Shown piece by piece: positions 33,943 to 42,474 of a stretch of 64,000 bases of DNA (the stretch's first letter is position 1; the number at the start of each line of letters is the position of its first letter). This DNA is from Corynebacterium propinquum DSM 44285 (GTDB lineage: Bacteria > Actinomycetota > Actinomycetes > Mycobacteriales > Mycobacteriaceae). Where the stretch lies: contig NZ_AQXC01000005.1 of the NCBI RefSeq assembly GCF_000375525.1, positions 83,788-147,787 of the forward strand. Direction: 5' to 3'. The position numbers were made by a program, and so were the translations under genes. The notes under the pieces are model-generated. The model did not search any database. It was not told the origin of the DNA and worked only from the letters and a program-made list of their open reading frames with translations.

Positions 33943-36594
33943 TTAGTTTTTTAGCTGCGGGAAACGGTCAGTGATGAAGTTAAACACCTGCGGTTGTAGC
34001 TCCATGAACAGTGCAACCATGCGGGCGATGAACACACCGCCCAGCAGTGGTGCCAACAGATGGACGGGGTTGAACTTGGAGAAAAAGCCCTGCGGCGATG
34101 AGTCGCCCGGCTTGGATTGGTTACCTGGGTCCTTGGGCGCTTCAGGCTTGGGCTTTTTCTGCTCGTTCTGCTCATTGTGGTTGCCGGATTGTCCATCGCC
34201 AGGGCTTTGCTGGCCTGGGTCGTTTGGTTGGTTCGGGTTTGGCTGGCTCGGGTTACCCGGTTCGTGTGGCTTATTCGGGTTTGGCGCAGGGCTGGTTTTA
34301 CAGGTCTCCAGAACCTCGTCACCAACTGCGACGACGAGTTCTTGGCTCTCGGATTTCAGTTCCTGGCCCTCTTTTGTCGTGCCGCTGTAGCTGACGTCGA
34401 AGGTGTAGATTCCCGGATTAGAGAAAGCCCAGTGCACATGGGTGTGCGCCGAGTAATGAGATTCAATCGAATAATCCTGTTTGGTGGAGTCGGCAAGAAT
34501 CTCATGATCGCCTCCGAAAGACCCCTTATCGATGAACACACCCCAGCTGGAGTTTTCCGGTGTTTCACGTGGAACTAGGTTCAGAGATACCGGGCCGTCG
34601 AATTCGTCCTGCACCGGAATGGCTTCGGTGTTATATCCCGGCCACAAGACGGCTTTGTCCTGAGCCTGCGGCAAATAGTAAAACTCACTGTCTTTCTCGC
34701 CAATGAAGTTATACTTCTCGTCGCTCAAATGTTCAGGACGCTTCCGTTTCGCGTTATCACGGATCGCAAAAGCAACATCGTTCAAGGAACGCTCCACGGA
34801 TTTATCCGCGGCAATCCGGGTATCGTCTTTCAACGCAATGTCGAGGCCATCTTTGGTGCGTTTGCCCAAGATATCGACATGGCCGCGATTGAGCATGATC
34901 TTGTTTTCACACACTGCGTGCCCAGCGTGCTCACCACTGCCCTGCTGCTCGTTGTTCTTCGGCGGTTTCTGCTGTTGCGCACCAGGTTTTTCCGCACCCG
35001 AGTTATCGGTACCGCCATCGCCGTGTCCTGATCTTTGCAGCTCTGGTTTCACAGAGCCATCAATCTCACCCAAACGGAAGGTCGCCTCGGTGCTGGTTCC
35101 GGCATTGAATTTGTCTGTGACAATTCCGGACGCAGCCTTACGGCCAAATCCAGCATGCGGAATGACATCAACTTTCAGAATCGCGTTTTCCGGCAAGTGC
35201 CCGTCTTCAAACCGAAGTGTGCCTTTGCCGTCCTTAAAGGTACCCGCCAAGTCTCGGTCTGAGGCGCCTTTTTCCAACCATTCTTCATTTTCATAGATGC
35301 CACCCGTAATCAGCCCCTGCAGCTGCGGATCTTTCGCCTCGACGACGATTTCTCCGACCCCATTGGCACCGGGGACGTATTTCACGGTGACCTCATCGTT
35401 CGTGATCGCAGTATTCGGTGCCGGGAAGTTGAAGGTCCGCAGGTTATTGCCCTTGGGCAGTTGCTCCGCATGATTTTCCGAGGTGGTTTCTACCCCAGCC
35501 TGGCCTGCGGAATATGCTAACGGTGCAGAAATCCAGTGCGCAGAAGTTTCATCATCCGGGGTAAACACCGCTTGGATATTGGATTCTTGGGCGCTCAACA
35601 ATTCATCCCAGGAGGCTTTACCGTTTTCAACCTCAAGGTCGGTCAGGAAATAGCCGTCGACGAATAATGTCACGGTGCCCGAAAGCTCCGGATTTCCGGC
35701 GTCGAAAGAAATAGTAGAAAGTTTGTCATCACCGTCGACAGTCGGGTCCGCTTTTTTCGCAACGCTTAAACGATAATTGGCCTCTGCAAGATTTGCTGTG
35801 CGCGCCTGATTGTAACGTTCCTGTAAAGGCTTCGTGGCCTCAGCCTTCGGCTGTTGGCCGCCCGCCTGAATCACCATAGTTCGTGGTTCGGAGGCCACAT
35901 AAGTGCCGTCTTTGCGCAGACCGCTGGTTTGAAACTTCAGCTCATATCGTCCGGGTTTAGTAAATACGGTTCCGATGTGGTTGTGCTCGCCGGGCTCAAT
36001 CGAAATAGAACGTGGCGACGATGCGCTAGTACCCAAAAGGCGCAAGACATCGATTGAGTGTCCGGGCCTGTACTGCAGCTGTTCTACCTCACCCGGTCCA
36101 TCCACTGACAACAGGTCTAACGAGACCCGGCCGTTCAGCATATCGTCGACGTTTAAGTCTTTTTCTGCACCATAACCAAGCCATGCTGGGTCTTGTCGGC
36201 CTCCCAATGGCGTTTCTGGCGAATACACGTAGGTATTACCTGGATTGCCAAGGTATCGCAGACGTTCATTGTCATCGACAGTGAACTGATACTGCTGCTT
36301 CTTATCAGCGCCGTCACTGTTATAGCCCTTACCGACCCACACCGCCGACTCCGAGAGCTTGTGCGGGCCTTCGCCATTTTTCGCGTAGAGGTCGAACACC
36401 CCGGCGTCGTCTCGCACAGTGTATGGAGCGTCAATATGCTCTCTGGTGAGAATCTTTTTCCCATCGTCTGGCCCAGCGATTGCCGCTGGGAGCCCTGCGA
36501 ACGTGGTGCCGAGAGCCGCGGTAACAGCGATGACCAACCGAGTATTGCGACTACGCCGCCCTGCCGCACGTGAGCGACGAAGCTGTGGGGTCAT
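33943..36594 (-). CDS. Large surface protein with two choice-of-anchor M domains
   Basis: 883 aa. A basic n-region and signal peptide end near AIAGP (~42). Domain 1 is ~48-245 (LTREHIDAPYTVRDDAGVFD ... HNHIGTVFTKPGRYELKF). A middle region (~265-510) has beta-sandwich-like segments such as GTVTLFVDGYFLTDLEVENGKASW, repeated loosely. Domain 2 is ~568-765 (LNRGHVDILGKRTKDGLDIA ... HTHVHWAFSNPGIYTFDVSY). A Pro/Asn/Gln linker, a transmembrane helix (LLAPLLGGVFIARMVALFMEL) and a short tail end it. It is a close paralogue of the 979-aa protein and the likely first gene of the transporter operon (45-base gap to the next gene), behind the promoter at 36648-36676. Confidence 0.87.
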   Translation of the reverse strand: MTPQLRRSRAAGRRSRNTRLVIAVTAALGTTFAGLPAAIAGPDDGKKILTREHIDAPYTVRDDAGVFDLYAKNGEGPHKLSESAVWVGKGYNSDGADKKQQYQFTVDDNERLRYLGNPGNTYVYSPETPLGGRQDPAWLGYGAEKDLNVDDMLNGRVSLDLLSVDGPGEVEQLQYRPGHSIDVLRLLGTSASSPRSISIEPGEHNHIGTVFTKPGRYELKFQTSGLRKDGTYVASEPRTMVIQAGGQQPKAEATKPLQERYNQARTANLAEANYRLSVAKKADPTVDGDDKLSTISFDAGNPELSGTVTLFVDGYFLTDLEVENGKASWDELLSAQESNIQAVFTPDDETSAHWISAPLAYSAGQAGVETTSENHAEQLPKGNNLRTFNFPAPNTAITNDEVTVKYVPGANGVGEIVVEAKDPQLQGLITGGIYENEEWLEKGASDRDLAGTFKDGKGTLRFEDGHLPENAILKVDVIPHAGFGRKAASGIVTDKFNAGTSTEATFRLGEIDGSVKPELQRSGHGDGGTDNSGAEKPGAQQQKPPKNNEQQGSGEHAGHAVCENKIMLNRGHVDILGKRTKDGLDIALKDDTRIAADKSVERSLNDVAFAIRDNAKRKRPEHLSDEKYNFIGEKDSEFYYLPQAQDKAVLWPGYNTEAIPVQDEFDGPVSLNLVPRETPENSSWGVFIDKGSFGGDHEILADSTKQDYSIESHYSAHTHVHWAFSNPGIYTFDVSYSGTTKEGQELKSESQELVVAVGDEVLETCKTSPAPNPNKPHEPGNPSQPNPNQPNDPGQQSPGDGQSGNHNEQNEQKKPKPEAPKDPGNQSKPGDSSPQGFFSKFNPVHLLAPLLGGVFIARMVALFMELQPQVFNFITDRFPQLKN

Positions 36595-36647
36595 AACTCA
36601 TAAGCCTTCCGTTATTATTAATGGGTTCCGTTTTCAACAATGGTGTC

Positions 36648-36676
36648 AAAATACCCTAGCTGAAAGTGGTTTGCAA
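36648..36676 (-). promoter_or_regulatory. Promoter with Zur-like box for the surface/ABC operon
   Basis: Read leftward: -35 TTGCAA (36671-36676), a 17-base spacer and -10 TATTTT (36648-36653). A dyad TGAAAGTGGTTTGCA (36661-36675, plus strand) covers the -35 and spacer. The same -35, spacing, -10 and a near-identical box precede the paralogous gene at 39697. Corynebacterial/mycobacterial Zur boxes have TGAAAA-type half-sites around such a centre, so zinc control is plausible. Confidence 0.62.
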
Positions 36677-36757
36677 CAAGGCTTAAGGTTCCCGGTGTGT
36701 CACACAGGAATCGTGGAGAAATGACCCCAGACGTCGAGAAAGCCGTTCAGCTCTTCC

Positions 36758-39697
36758 CTACTTTCCCCACTTCGGAAGCCCTGGGATGCCCTGCGCAAAG
36801 AAATTTGCAACCTGCGGCTGCAGCTCCATAAACAGCGCGACCATCCGAGCGATGAACACGATGCCCAGCACTGGTGCTAGCACGTGCACCGGGTTGAAGT
36901 TTGAGAAGAAGTTTTGCAGTGACCAACCGCCTGGCTTGGATTGATTGTCCGGCTGTTTTTCTGGCTGCTTCGGTGGCTGTGGCTTTGCAGGATTCTCCGG
37001 TTTCTTCGGGGCTTCCGGCTGTTTCCCACTGCCTGGCTTGTCTTGGTTTCCGGGCTTTCCAGGTGCAGGTTTGCCCGGCTGTGGATCTTTCGGCGCCTCA
37101 GGCTTTAACTCGCCACCTGGTTTTCCAGGTGCCGGTGCGGGCTCAGCCGGGCTACCCTCAGGCTTGCTTTCCTGCTCTGCTCCCGGTTTCGGTGTCTTAC
37201 AGGTCTCCAAAGCTTCGTTGCCCACCGTAATGACAAACTCTTGGGTCTCGGACTTCATCTCATGGCCGTCTTTATGCTTAGCGCTATAGCTCGCGTCAAA
37301 GGTGTAGACGCCGGGTTTAGAAAATGCCCAGTGGATGTGGGTGTGCGAGGAAAAGCTTGACTCAATCGAGTGATCATTCTTGGTTGAATCAGACAAGACC
37401 GTCGGCAGCTCGCCCAGTTGTCCATCGATAAATGTTCCCCAGGTTGCACCTTCTGGTACATCACGTGGTTGCAAATTCAACGATACTGCGCCGTCAATAT
37501 TGTCGAAATCGATATGCTCAGTGTTGTATCCTGGCCAAATAACCCCCGGGCGCTGAGCTTGCGGAAGGTAATAAAACCCGTCCTCTTGCTTACCAAGGAA
37601 GTCGAACTTCTCCCCTTGGTGCGCATCACGACGCTTCTCCTTCGTGTTGTCTCGGACTACGAGTGCGACATCATTCAATGGGCGCTCCACACTCTTCTTG
37701 TCCACGATTCGCGTATCATCTTTCAAACTGATGCCCAAGCCGTTGCCTTGGTGTTTCGCCAGGATATCCACGTGACCGCTATGCAAAAGATGCTTGCCGA
37801 CACATACCCCACGCCCTTGCTGTGGAGCAGCGTTATCTCCTGGCGTGGTTTCCGGGGGAGTTTCCGGAACACCTGGTGAAGGCTCTGGTGTCGTTTCCGG
37901 GGGAGTTTCCGGAACACCTGGTGAAGGCTCTGGTGTCGTTTCCGGGGTGGTCTCTGGGCTGTCTGGCGACTCCGCTTCGCTATCCGCAGGAGGCTGCGAA
38001 CCAGCACCATTGTCTCCAGGCTTCTCACCTTGCGGTCCTTGCCCAGCAGGGCCATCCCCTAACTGCACGGTGCCCACATGTTCTTGGTTCGGGACATATT
38101 TGTCCGTGATGACCCCCTTAGCATCCGCCAAGCCATAGGCTGGATGCGGGATCACGTTGATATACAGCACGCCTCCTGGGCCAGGCTGATAGCTCTTCGG
38201 AATCGTGAAATAGCCTTTACCGTTGACAATGGCACCTTCCATGCCCAACTCTGGGTAGCCCTTATTTTCAACATCTTCCAACTTGCTGTACACGCCACCA
38301 GTAAATGTGCCTTGAAAATTCGGGTCCTTGGCCTCTACGTAATAAGTGACGGTTTCCCCGTCGCCAGGAACATAACGCACATCGATGTCTTTGCTAGTCA
38401 GCGTGCTGCCAGCTTGCGGAATATTCATGTCCCGCTTGTTATTTCCCTGTGGCAGCGAATCCGACTTTTCTGCGCTGGTGGTCTCTTTGCGCTCGCCTGC
38501 TGAGTATGCCAACGGGGCCGAAATCCAGCGTGGCGCGGTTGCAGCAACCGACTCTTCAGGGGCCTCTGCATCGGCATTCCCGGAATGAGCAGCGCCAGCA
38601 TCCGGAGTAAAGACAGCCTGGATATCCGACTGCTTTGGGCTCAACTGTTCATCCCAGGTGGCTTTGCCATCTTTCACCGGCAAATCAGTCAGGAAGTAAC
38701 CGTCAACGAACAACGTCACGGTACCCGTAACATTCGGATTATTGGCATCAAAAACAATCGTCGAAAGCTTATCGTCACCATCGGCCTGTGGATCAGTTTT
38801 TGGAGCGATGCTCAAGCGATAATGTGCAGCGGCAGCATCTCCGTCTGGAGCCTTATTGTATCGATCCTCCAACGATTCCGTCTTCGTATCTAGTGGACGT
38901 TGCCCACCCACCTGAATCACCTGCGTACGCGGTGCCGAAGTAGTAAGTTTGCCGTCTTTGTCCAACGAGCTCACACGATAGGTCAGCTCATAGCGCCCTG
39001 GTTTCGTGAAAAGCGTGTTGATGTGGGTGTGTTCATGGGGCTTAATAGAAATGGAGTGCGGGGAAGTATCCGTTGTGCCAACGAGTCGCACCACTCCAAA
39101 GTTGCCGCTCGAATCATACCTATACTGCTCCATGTCCCCAGGGCCATCGACGCTGAGCAAGTCCAGCGACACGCGCCCGCTCGGAATATCTGCAACTGGC
39201 AACTCTTCTTCAGCGCCGTACCCGTACCAGATGGGCGAGTGATTGCTTCCCGACGATACGCTCGGGGCCTGCACGTAAGTCTCCCCCGGCTTACCGATAA
39301 AATTAAAATCGTCGTTTTCTGGCAGCGTTACCTGATACTTCGATCCTTTCTTTGTTTGTGGGTTCTGCCAACCTTTGCCAATCCACAATGCTGATTCCGC
39401 AAAACCCGCAGTTGTTTCACTAAAATCACCATTGACGCGCTCAGAATACTTTGAGCGCACGTCGTAGTGACCGGCTTTATCGGAAACCACAAAAGGCGAG
39501 TCAATGTGGCGCTCCGTCAAAATGAGCTTACCGTCGTCGGGTCCTGCGCTAGCTGCAGGAAGCCCAACAAAGGCGGTGCTCAACGCGGCAGTTAATGCGA
39601 CTGCGAGGCGGATACGCGGGCGACGCCGCTCCGCCGCCATAAACCGCCGCTGCCCCCGATCGCGCACGTCGGCACGCGAGAAATCTGTAGTTTTCAC
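36758..39697 (-). CDS. Very large surface protein with two choice-of-anchor M domains
   Basis: 979 aa, paralogous along its whole length to the 883-aa protein. The signal peptide ends near ASAGP (~51). Domain 1 is ~58-265 (LTERHIDSPFVVSDKAGHYD ... HEHTHINTLFTKPGRYELTY). The middle has GTVTLFVDGYFLTDLPVKDGKATWDE and an added Glu/Ala segment. A linker with two perfect 15-residue repeats (PETTPEPSPGVPETP type) precedes domain 2 at ~640-845 (LHSGHVDILAKHQGNGLGIS ... HTHIHWAFSKPGVYTFDASY). The long Pro/Lys linker, transmembrane helix (LAPVLGIVFIARMVALFMEL) and tail match its paralogue. It has its own promoter and a 163-base gap to the next gene. Confidence 0.87.
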   Translation of the reverse strand: MKTTDFSRADVRDRGQRRFMAAERRRPRIRLAVALTAALSTAFVGLPAASAGPDDGKLILTERHIDSPFVVSDKAGHYDVRSKYSERVNGDFSETTAGFAESALWIGKGWQNPQTKKGSKYQVTLPENDDFNFIGKPGETYVQAPSVSSGSNHSPIWYGYGAEEELPVADIPSGRVSLDLLSVDGPGDMEQYRYDSSGNFGVVRLVGTTDTSPHSISIKPHEHTHINTLFTKPGRYELTYRVSSLDKDGKLTTSAPRTQVIQVGGQRPLDTKTESLEDRYNKAPDGDAAAAHYRLSIAPKTDPQADGDDKLSTIVFDANNPNVTGTVTLFVDGYFLTDLPVKDGKATWDEQLSPKQSDIQAVFTPDAGAAHSGNADAEAPEESVAATAPRWISAPLAYSAGERKETTSAEKSDSLPQGNNKRDMNIPQAGSTLTSKDIDVRYVPGDGETVTYYVEAKDPNFQGTFTGGVYSKLEDVENKGYPELGMEGAIVNGKGYFTIPKSYQPGPGGVLYINVIPHPAYGLADAKGVITDKYVPNQEHVGTVQLGDGPAGQGPQGEKPGDNGAGSQPPADSEAESPDSPETTPETTPEPSPGVPETPPETTPEPSPGVPETPPETTPGDNAAPQQGRGVCVGKHLLHSGHVDILAKHQGNGLGISLKDDTRIVDKKSVERPLNDVALVVRDNTKEKRRDAHQGEKFDFLGKQEDGFYYLPQAQRPGVIWPGYNTEHIDFDNIDGAVSLNLQPRDVPEGATWGTFIDGQLGELPTVLSDSTKNDHSIESSFSSHTHIHWAFSKPGVYTFDASYSAKHKDGHEMKSETQEFVITVGNEALETCKTPKPGAEQESKPEGSPAEPAPAPGKPGGELKPEAPKDPQPGKPAPGKPGNQDKPGSGKQPEAPKKPENPAKPQPPKQPEKQPDNQSKPGGWSLQNFFSNFNPVHVLAPVLGIVFIARMVALFMELQPQVANFFAQGIPGLPKWGK
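37849..37947. repeat. 45-bp tandem coding repeat, 2.2 copies
   Basis: 37849-37893 and 37894-37938 are identical, with nine bases of a third unit to 37947. Each encodes 15 residues of the Pro/Glu/Thr linker of the 979-aa surface protein. Perfect identity implies recent expansion and likely length variation between strains. The 883-aa paralogue lacks it. Confidence 0.93.
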
Positions 39698-39718
39698 TTA
39701 TAAAGCCTTTCTTATTGA

Positions 39719-39772
39719 AACTCATTCCCAATGAGTTCAGTTAAAAATAGCCTACCTGAAAACAGTTTGCAA
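39719..39772 (-). promoter_or_regulatory. Promoter with Zur-like box and palindrome for 979-aa surface protein
   Basis: Read leftward: -35 TTGCAA (39767-39772), 17 bases, -10 TATTTT (39744-39749). The dyad TGAAAACAGTTTGCA (39757-39771) overlaps the -35; it departs from perfect symmetry at one position. Downstream, AACTCATT-CCC-AATGAGTT (39719-39737) is a perfect 8-bp inverted repeat in the 5' untranslated region. It has the same arm and spacer lengths as the one before the 971-aa surface protein, though with different bases. Confidence 0.62.
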
Positions 39773-39840
39773 CAAGACTGAAAACTACCTGCTTAGAGCC
39801 ATGAAATTTCACAGCTCCACTCCCGGACTACCGCACGGCG

Positions 39841-41475
39841 TTAATAAAAATTCCGCACCTTCGCGAGCACTTCCGGCCACCGCTTTTCCAAACGATTCGC
39901 GGCCGCAACATGCCCCAGCCAAAGCCCAGCCAGCGCAACACACAGACTCAGAACAACGCCAGCCCAGAACAACGTCGACAAGCCAGACAACTGTGTGACA
40001 CCACCATCACCGAGGTTCATGCCAACAATCATCATGATGATCCCCGGCGCGAGCGGTAACCACACCATCAGCACAGATACCAGCATCATGATCACAGCAC
40101 CGACGGAAAAACCCGACTTATCCTTCATCGGGTTGGTGCCCGGCGCGGAAACCTGAAACGGATTCCACACTGCCAACAGCGCCGCCAACCCCGCATTCAG
40201 CAACACCGCCGAGCCCGCGATTACCGCGAGCGCCACCACGATCGTCGGCTCAGTCCCCAACATCACCAAAACCACCAGGTAAATCACCAGGGTCGGCAAA
40301 GTAAGCAGCAAGACCGCCTGCGTGCGTGCCCACAATAACGTGCGCGGCGCCAACCCAGCGCTCATGTGCACCCAGTTCGACGGTCCGTCGTACCCGAGTG
40401 CATTCGAGGTCATACCGGCAGCAAACAACACGAAGAACAGCACCGCCAGATAGGCCATAAAGGACTGATCATTAATCGCGGCCAGTGCCAGCATCATCAA
40501 CAAAAACAGCGGCATAACTACCAAGCTGTAGGTAAACCGAATATCACGGCGCCAATACCGCAAGGTCAGGGAGAACACTGCCCCGCTTGCCGACGCCCGC
40601 ACCCCCGGCAACAACACACTTCCGGCCTCAGACCCGGTGGCTGCCGCCCCGGAATCGCCGGTTGCCGTCTGCGCATTACGCCGCAGCGCCCAGCGCCACA
40701 CGCGCCACGCCACCGCTACCGTCACTGCCGCTATTGCTGCCTGCACCAGGGCAATTGCCCAGTGGGCCTGCAGCACAGCGACGGCCGCACCCGGTGCTGC
40801 ACCAAACGGAGTCCATGCCACCAGTGCAAACAGAGCTTCCCACGGCAGCGAAAAATCTAGCCGACTGTTGGCGACGACATTGAAACCGAAAATTAGTACA
40901 ACGAAGCCCAAAGCGCTGGCCATCGCGACTTTTTCACTGCTTTTGCGGTTTCCGACACTGCCCAGCAGCGTCGCCAAGGCTTCCCCACCAGCAACTGTGA
41001 TCGCGAATGAGCCCAGCACAGCCGGGATCCACACCGCAATGCCCCACCCACTGCCATTATGCACCAAGCCAACGGCACCAAGCACGATCATCACCAGCGA
41101 GTTAAAGATTGCCAGAACTCCGCGCACCGTCAACAGCGAAGTCACTGCCGAGCCCCGTAGGATCACTTTTTCCGTAAGCGGCAACACCGCCATTCGTGCG
41201 GGATCAACTTGGTTCTCGCCCGCCGGCATCAATAGCGCTGCTATCCAGTAGCCAACTGTGCCCGCCGCGAGGCTATAAATCATGGGCATGAATTCGCCCT
41301 CGGCGGCTCCCAGCAGCGTGAATGCGCCGAGGCCAGCCAGCCCGAGGAAGGAATAAAACGCGACCAGTATGGCGATGAAAATTTGCGAAGTATTGGTGCT
41401 GAAATGCCGCTTCCACAACTTCCAGTGCAAACTAGTAAAAACCCGTAGCGAGGGTTGTGCTGCTGTGTGCGTCAC
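39841..41475 (-). CDS. ABC transporter permease, 12-helix type
   Basis: 544 aa from GTG 41475, which overlaps the stop of the ATPase gene (GTGA); the longer frame from 41529 would overlap the ATPase by 58 bases. About 12-14 hydrophobic helices are seen, in two halves joined by a loop near residue 260. The protein resembles the large actinobacterial ABC-2-type permeases coupled to DrrA/CcmA-type ATPases. It would export an unknown substrate. No substrate gene is adjacent. Confidence 0.8.
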   Translation of the reverse strand: MTHTAAQPSLRVFTSLHWKLWKRHFSTNTSQIFIAILVAFYSFLGLAGLGAFTLLGAAEGEFMPMIYSLAAGTVGYWIAALLMPAGENQVDPARMAVLPLTEKVILRGSAVTSLLTVRGVLAIFNSLVMIVLGAVGLVHNGSGWGIAVWIPAVLGSFAITVAGGEALATLLGSVGNRKSSEKVAMASALGFVVLIFGFNVVANSRLDFSLPWEALFALVAWTPFGAAPGAAVAVLQAHWAIALVQAAIAAVTVAVAWRVWRWALRRNAQTATGDSGAAATGSEAGSVLLPGVRASASGAVFSLTLRYWRRDIRFTYSLVVMPLFLLMMLALAAINDQSFMAYLAVLFFVLFAAGMTSNALGYDGPSNWVHMSAGLAPRTLLWARTQAVLLLTLPTLVIYLVVLVMLGTEPTIVVALAVIAGSAVLLNAGLAALLAVWNPFQVSAPGTNPMKDKSGFSVGAVIMMLVSVLMVWLPLAPGIIMMIVGMNLGDGGVTQLSGLSTLFWAGVVLSLCVALAGLWLGHVAAANRLEKRWPEVLAKVRNFY

Positions 41476-42398
41476 TGCTGCTCCCCCTTCTCGGTAGTGG
41501 AATTCTCCGATTTCGCGCCGGCCAGCCACCCCAGCGAACCTTCCGCCAGATGGCGCCCACCGACCAATTCCACAAAGCGCTCGCTCAAGCTAGAACCAGC
41601 GCGCACCTCGTCTAACGTGCCGTCGGCAAGCAGCTGGTTCTTGCCAATCACCGCGACGTGATCACACAGCGCCTCCACGGTTTCCATCACGTGCGAAGAC
41701 ATAATCACTGTGCCGGAGCTGGCTACATAAGCCTGCAGGATCTCGCGGATAGTGGTCGCAGAAACCGGATCGACGGCCTCAAAAGGCTCGTCGAGAATCA
41801 AAATGTCCGGGCGGTGTAGCAACGCCCCGGCCAGCAGGATCTTTTTGGTCATTCCCGCGGAATAATCGACGATCAACTTGCTGGAAGAATCAGCCAGGTC
41901 CAGTGCATCCAGCAACTCGCGGGAGCGCTGCGCCACCGTGGGCTCGTCAATGCCGCGCAGCAAGCCCAGGTAATGCAAGTATTCCTGTCCGGATAGGCGA
42001 TCAAAAACGGGCAAGCCGTCGGCAAGCAGCCCGTAAGCGCCTTTCGCGGCATTGGCCTCGGCCGTACTACCCCACACGTTGTGTCCACACACCAGCACGG
42101 TACCGGCATCGGGGCGCAGCAGGCCCGTAGCCATAAGCACGGTGGTGGTTTTACCCGAACCATTCGGCCCGACGAGGCCATAAAAACTTCCGCGCGGAAC
42201 CGTGAGGTGAATATCCCGAACGACGACCTTGCCGCCGTAGGACTTGCTCAAACCCTGCAGCTGTAGCGCGGCATTCGGGTGCGGTGCGGAGTTCTGGTTA
42301 GGCCCAGATTCGGACGGCTGGTGAGAAGCAGATGATTCAGATTGCACAGAAAACTGCCCACCGGATGCAGGACCGGTGGGCACGGCTGGATCGCTCAT
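41472..42398 (-). CDS. ABC transporter ATPase (drug/lantibiotic exporter type)
   Basis: 308 aa. After a ~45-residue Ser/Pro/Gln-rich N-terminal extension it has Walker A GPNGSGKTT, the Q-loop, and YSAGMTKKILLAGALLHRPDILILDEPFEAVDP, in which YSAGM replaces the usual LSGGQ, as in several exporter ATPases. The SSHVMETVEALCD switch region is present. It pairs with the overlapping permease as a two-protein exporter. Confidence 0.88.
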   Translation of the reverse strand: MSDPAVPTGPASGGQFSVQSESSASHQPSESGPNQNSAPHPNAALQLQGLSKSYGGKVVVRDIHLTVPRGSFYGLVGPNGSGKTTTVLMATGLLRPDAGTVLVCGHNVWGSTAEANAAKGAYGLLADGLPVFDRLSGQEYLHYLGLLRGIDEPTVAQRSRELLDALDLADSSSKLIVDYSAGMTKKILLAGALLHRPDILILDEPFEAVDPVSATTIREILQAYVASSGTVIMSSHVMETVEALCDHVAVIGKNQLLADGTLDEVRAGSSLSERFVELVGGRHLAEGSLGWLAGAKSENSTTEKGEQQ

Positions 42399-42474
42399 TG
42401 TTAGGCTACGCTTTCTTCTATTGGCGATAGATGCAATATAGAGCGTAGCAGCGCAACACGGACATGAATAGAGC

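Noticed and set aside
34561..34576. A fifth parS-like sequence, TGTTTCACGTGGAACT
   Set aside because: Two of 16 positions differ from the consensus, including one inside the right half-site, and it lies in a surface-protein coding sequence. I do not count it as a site.
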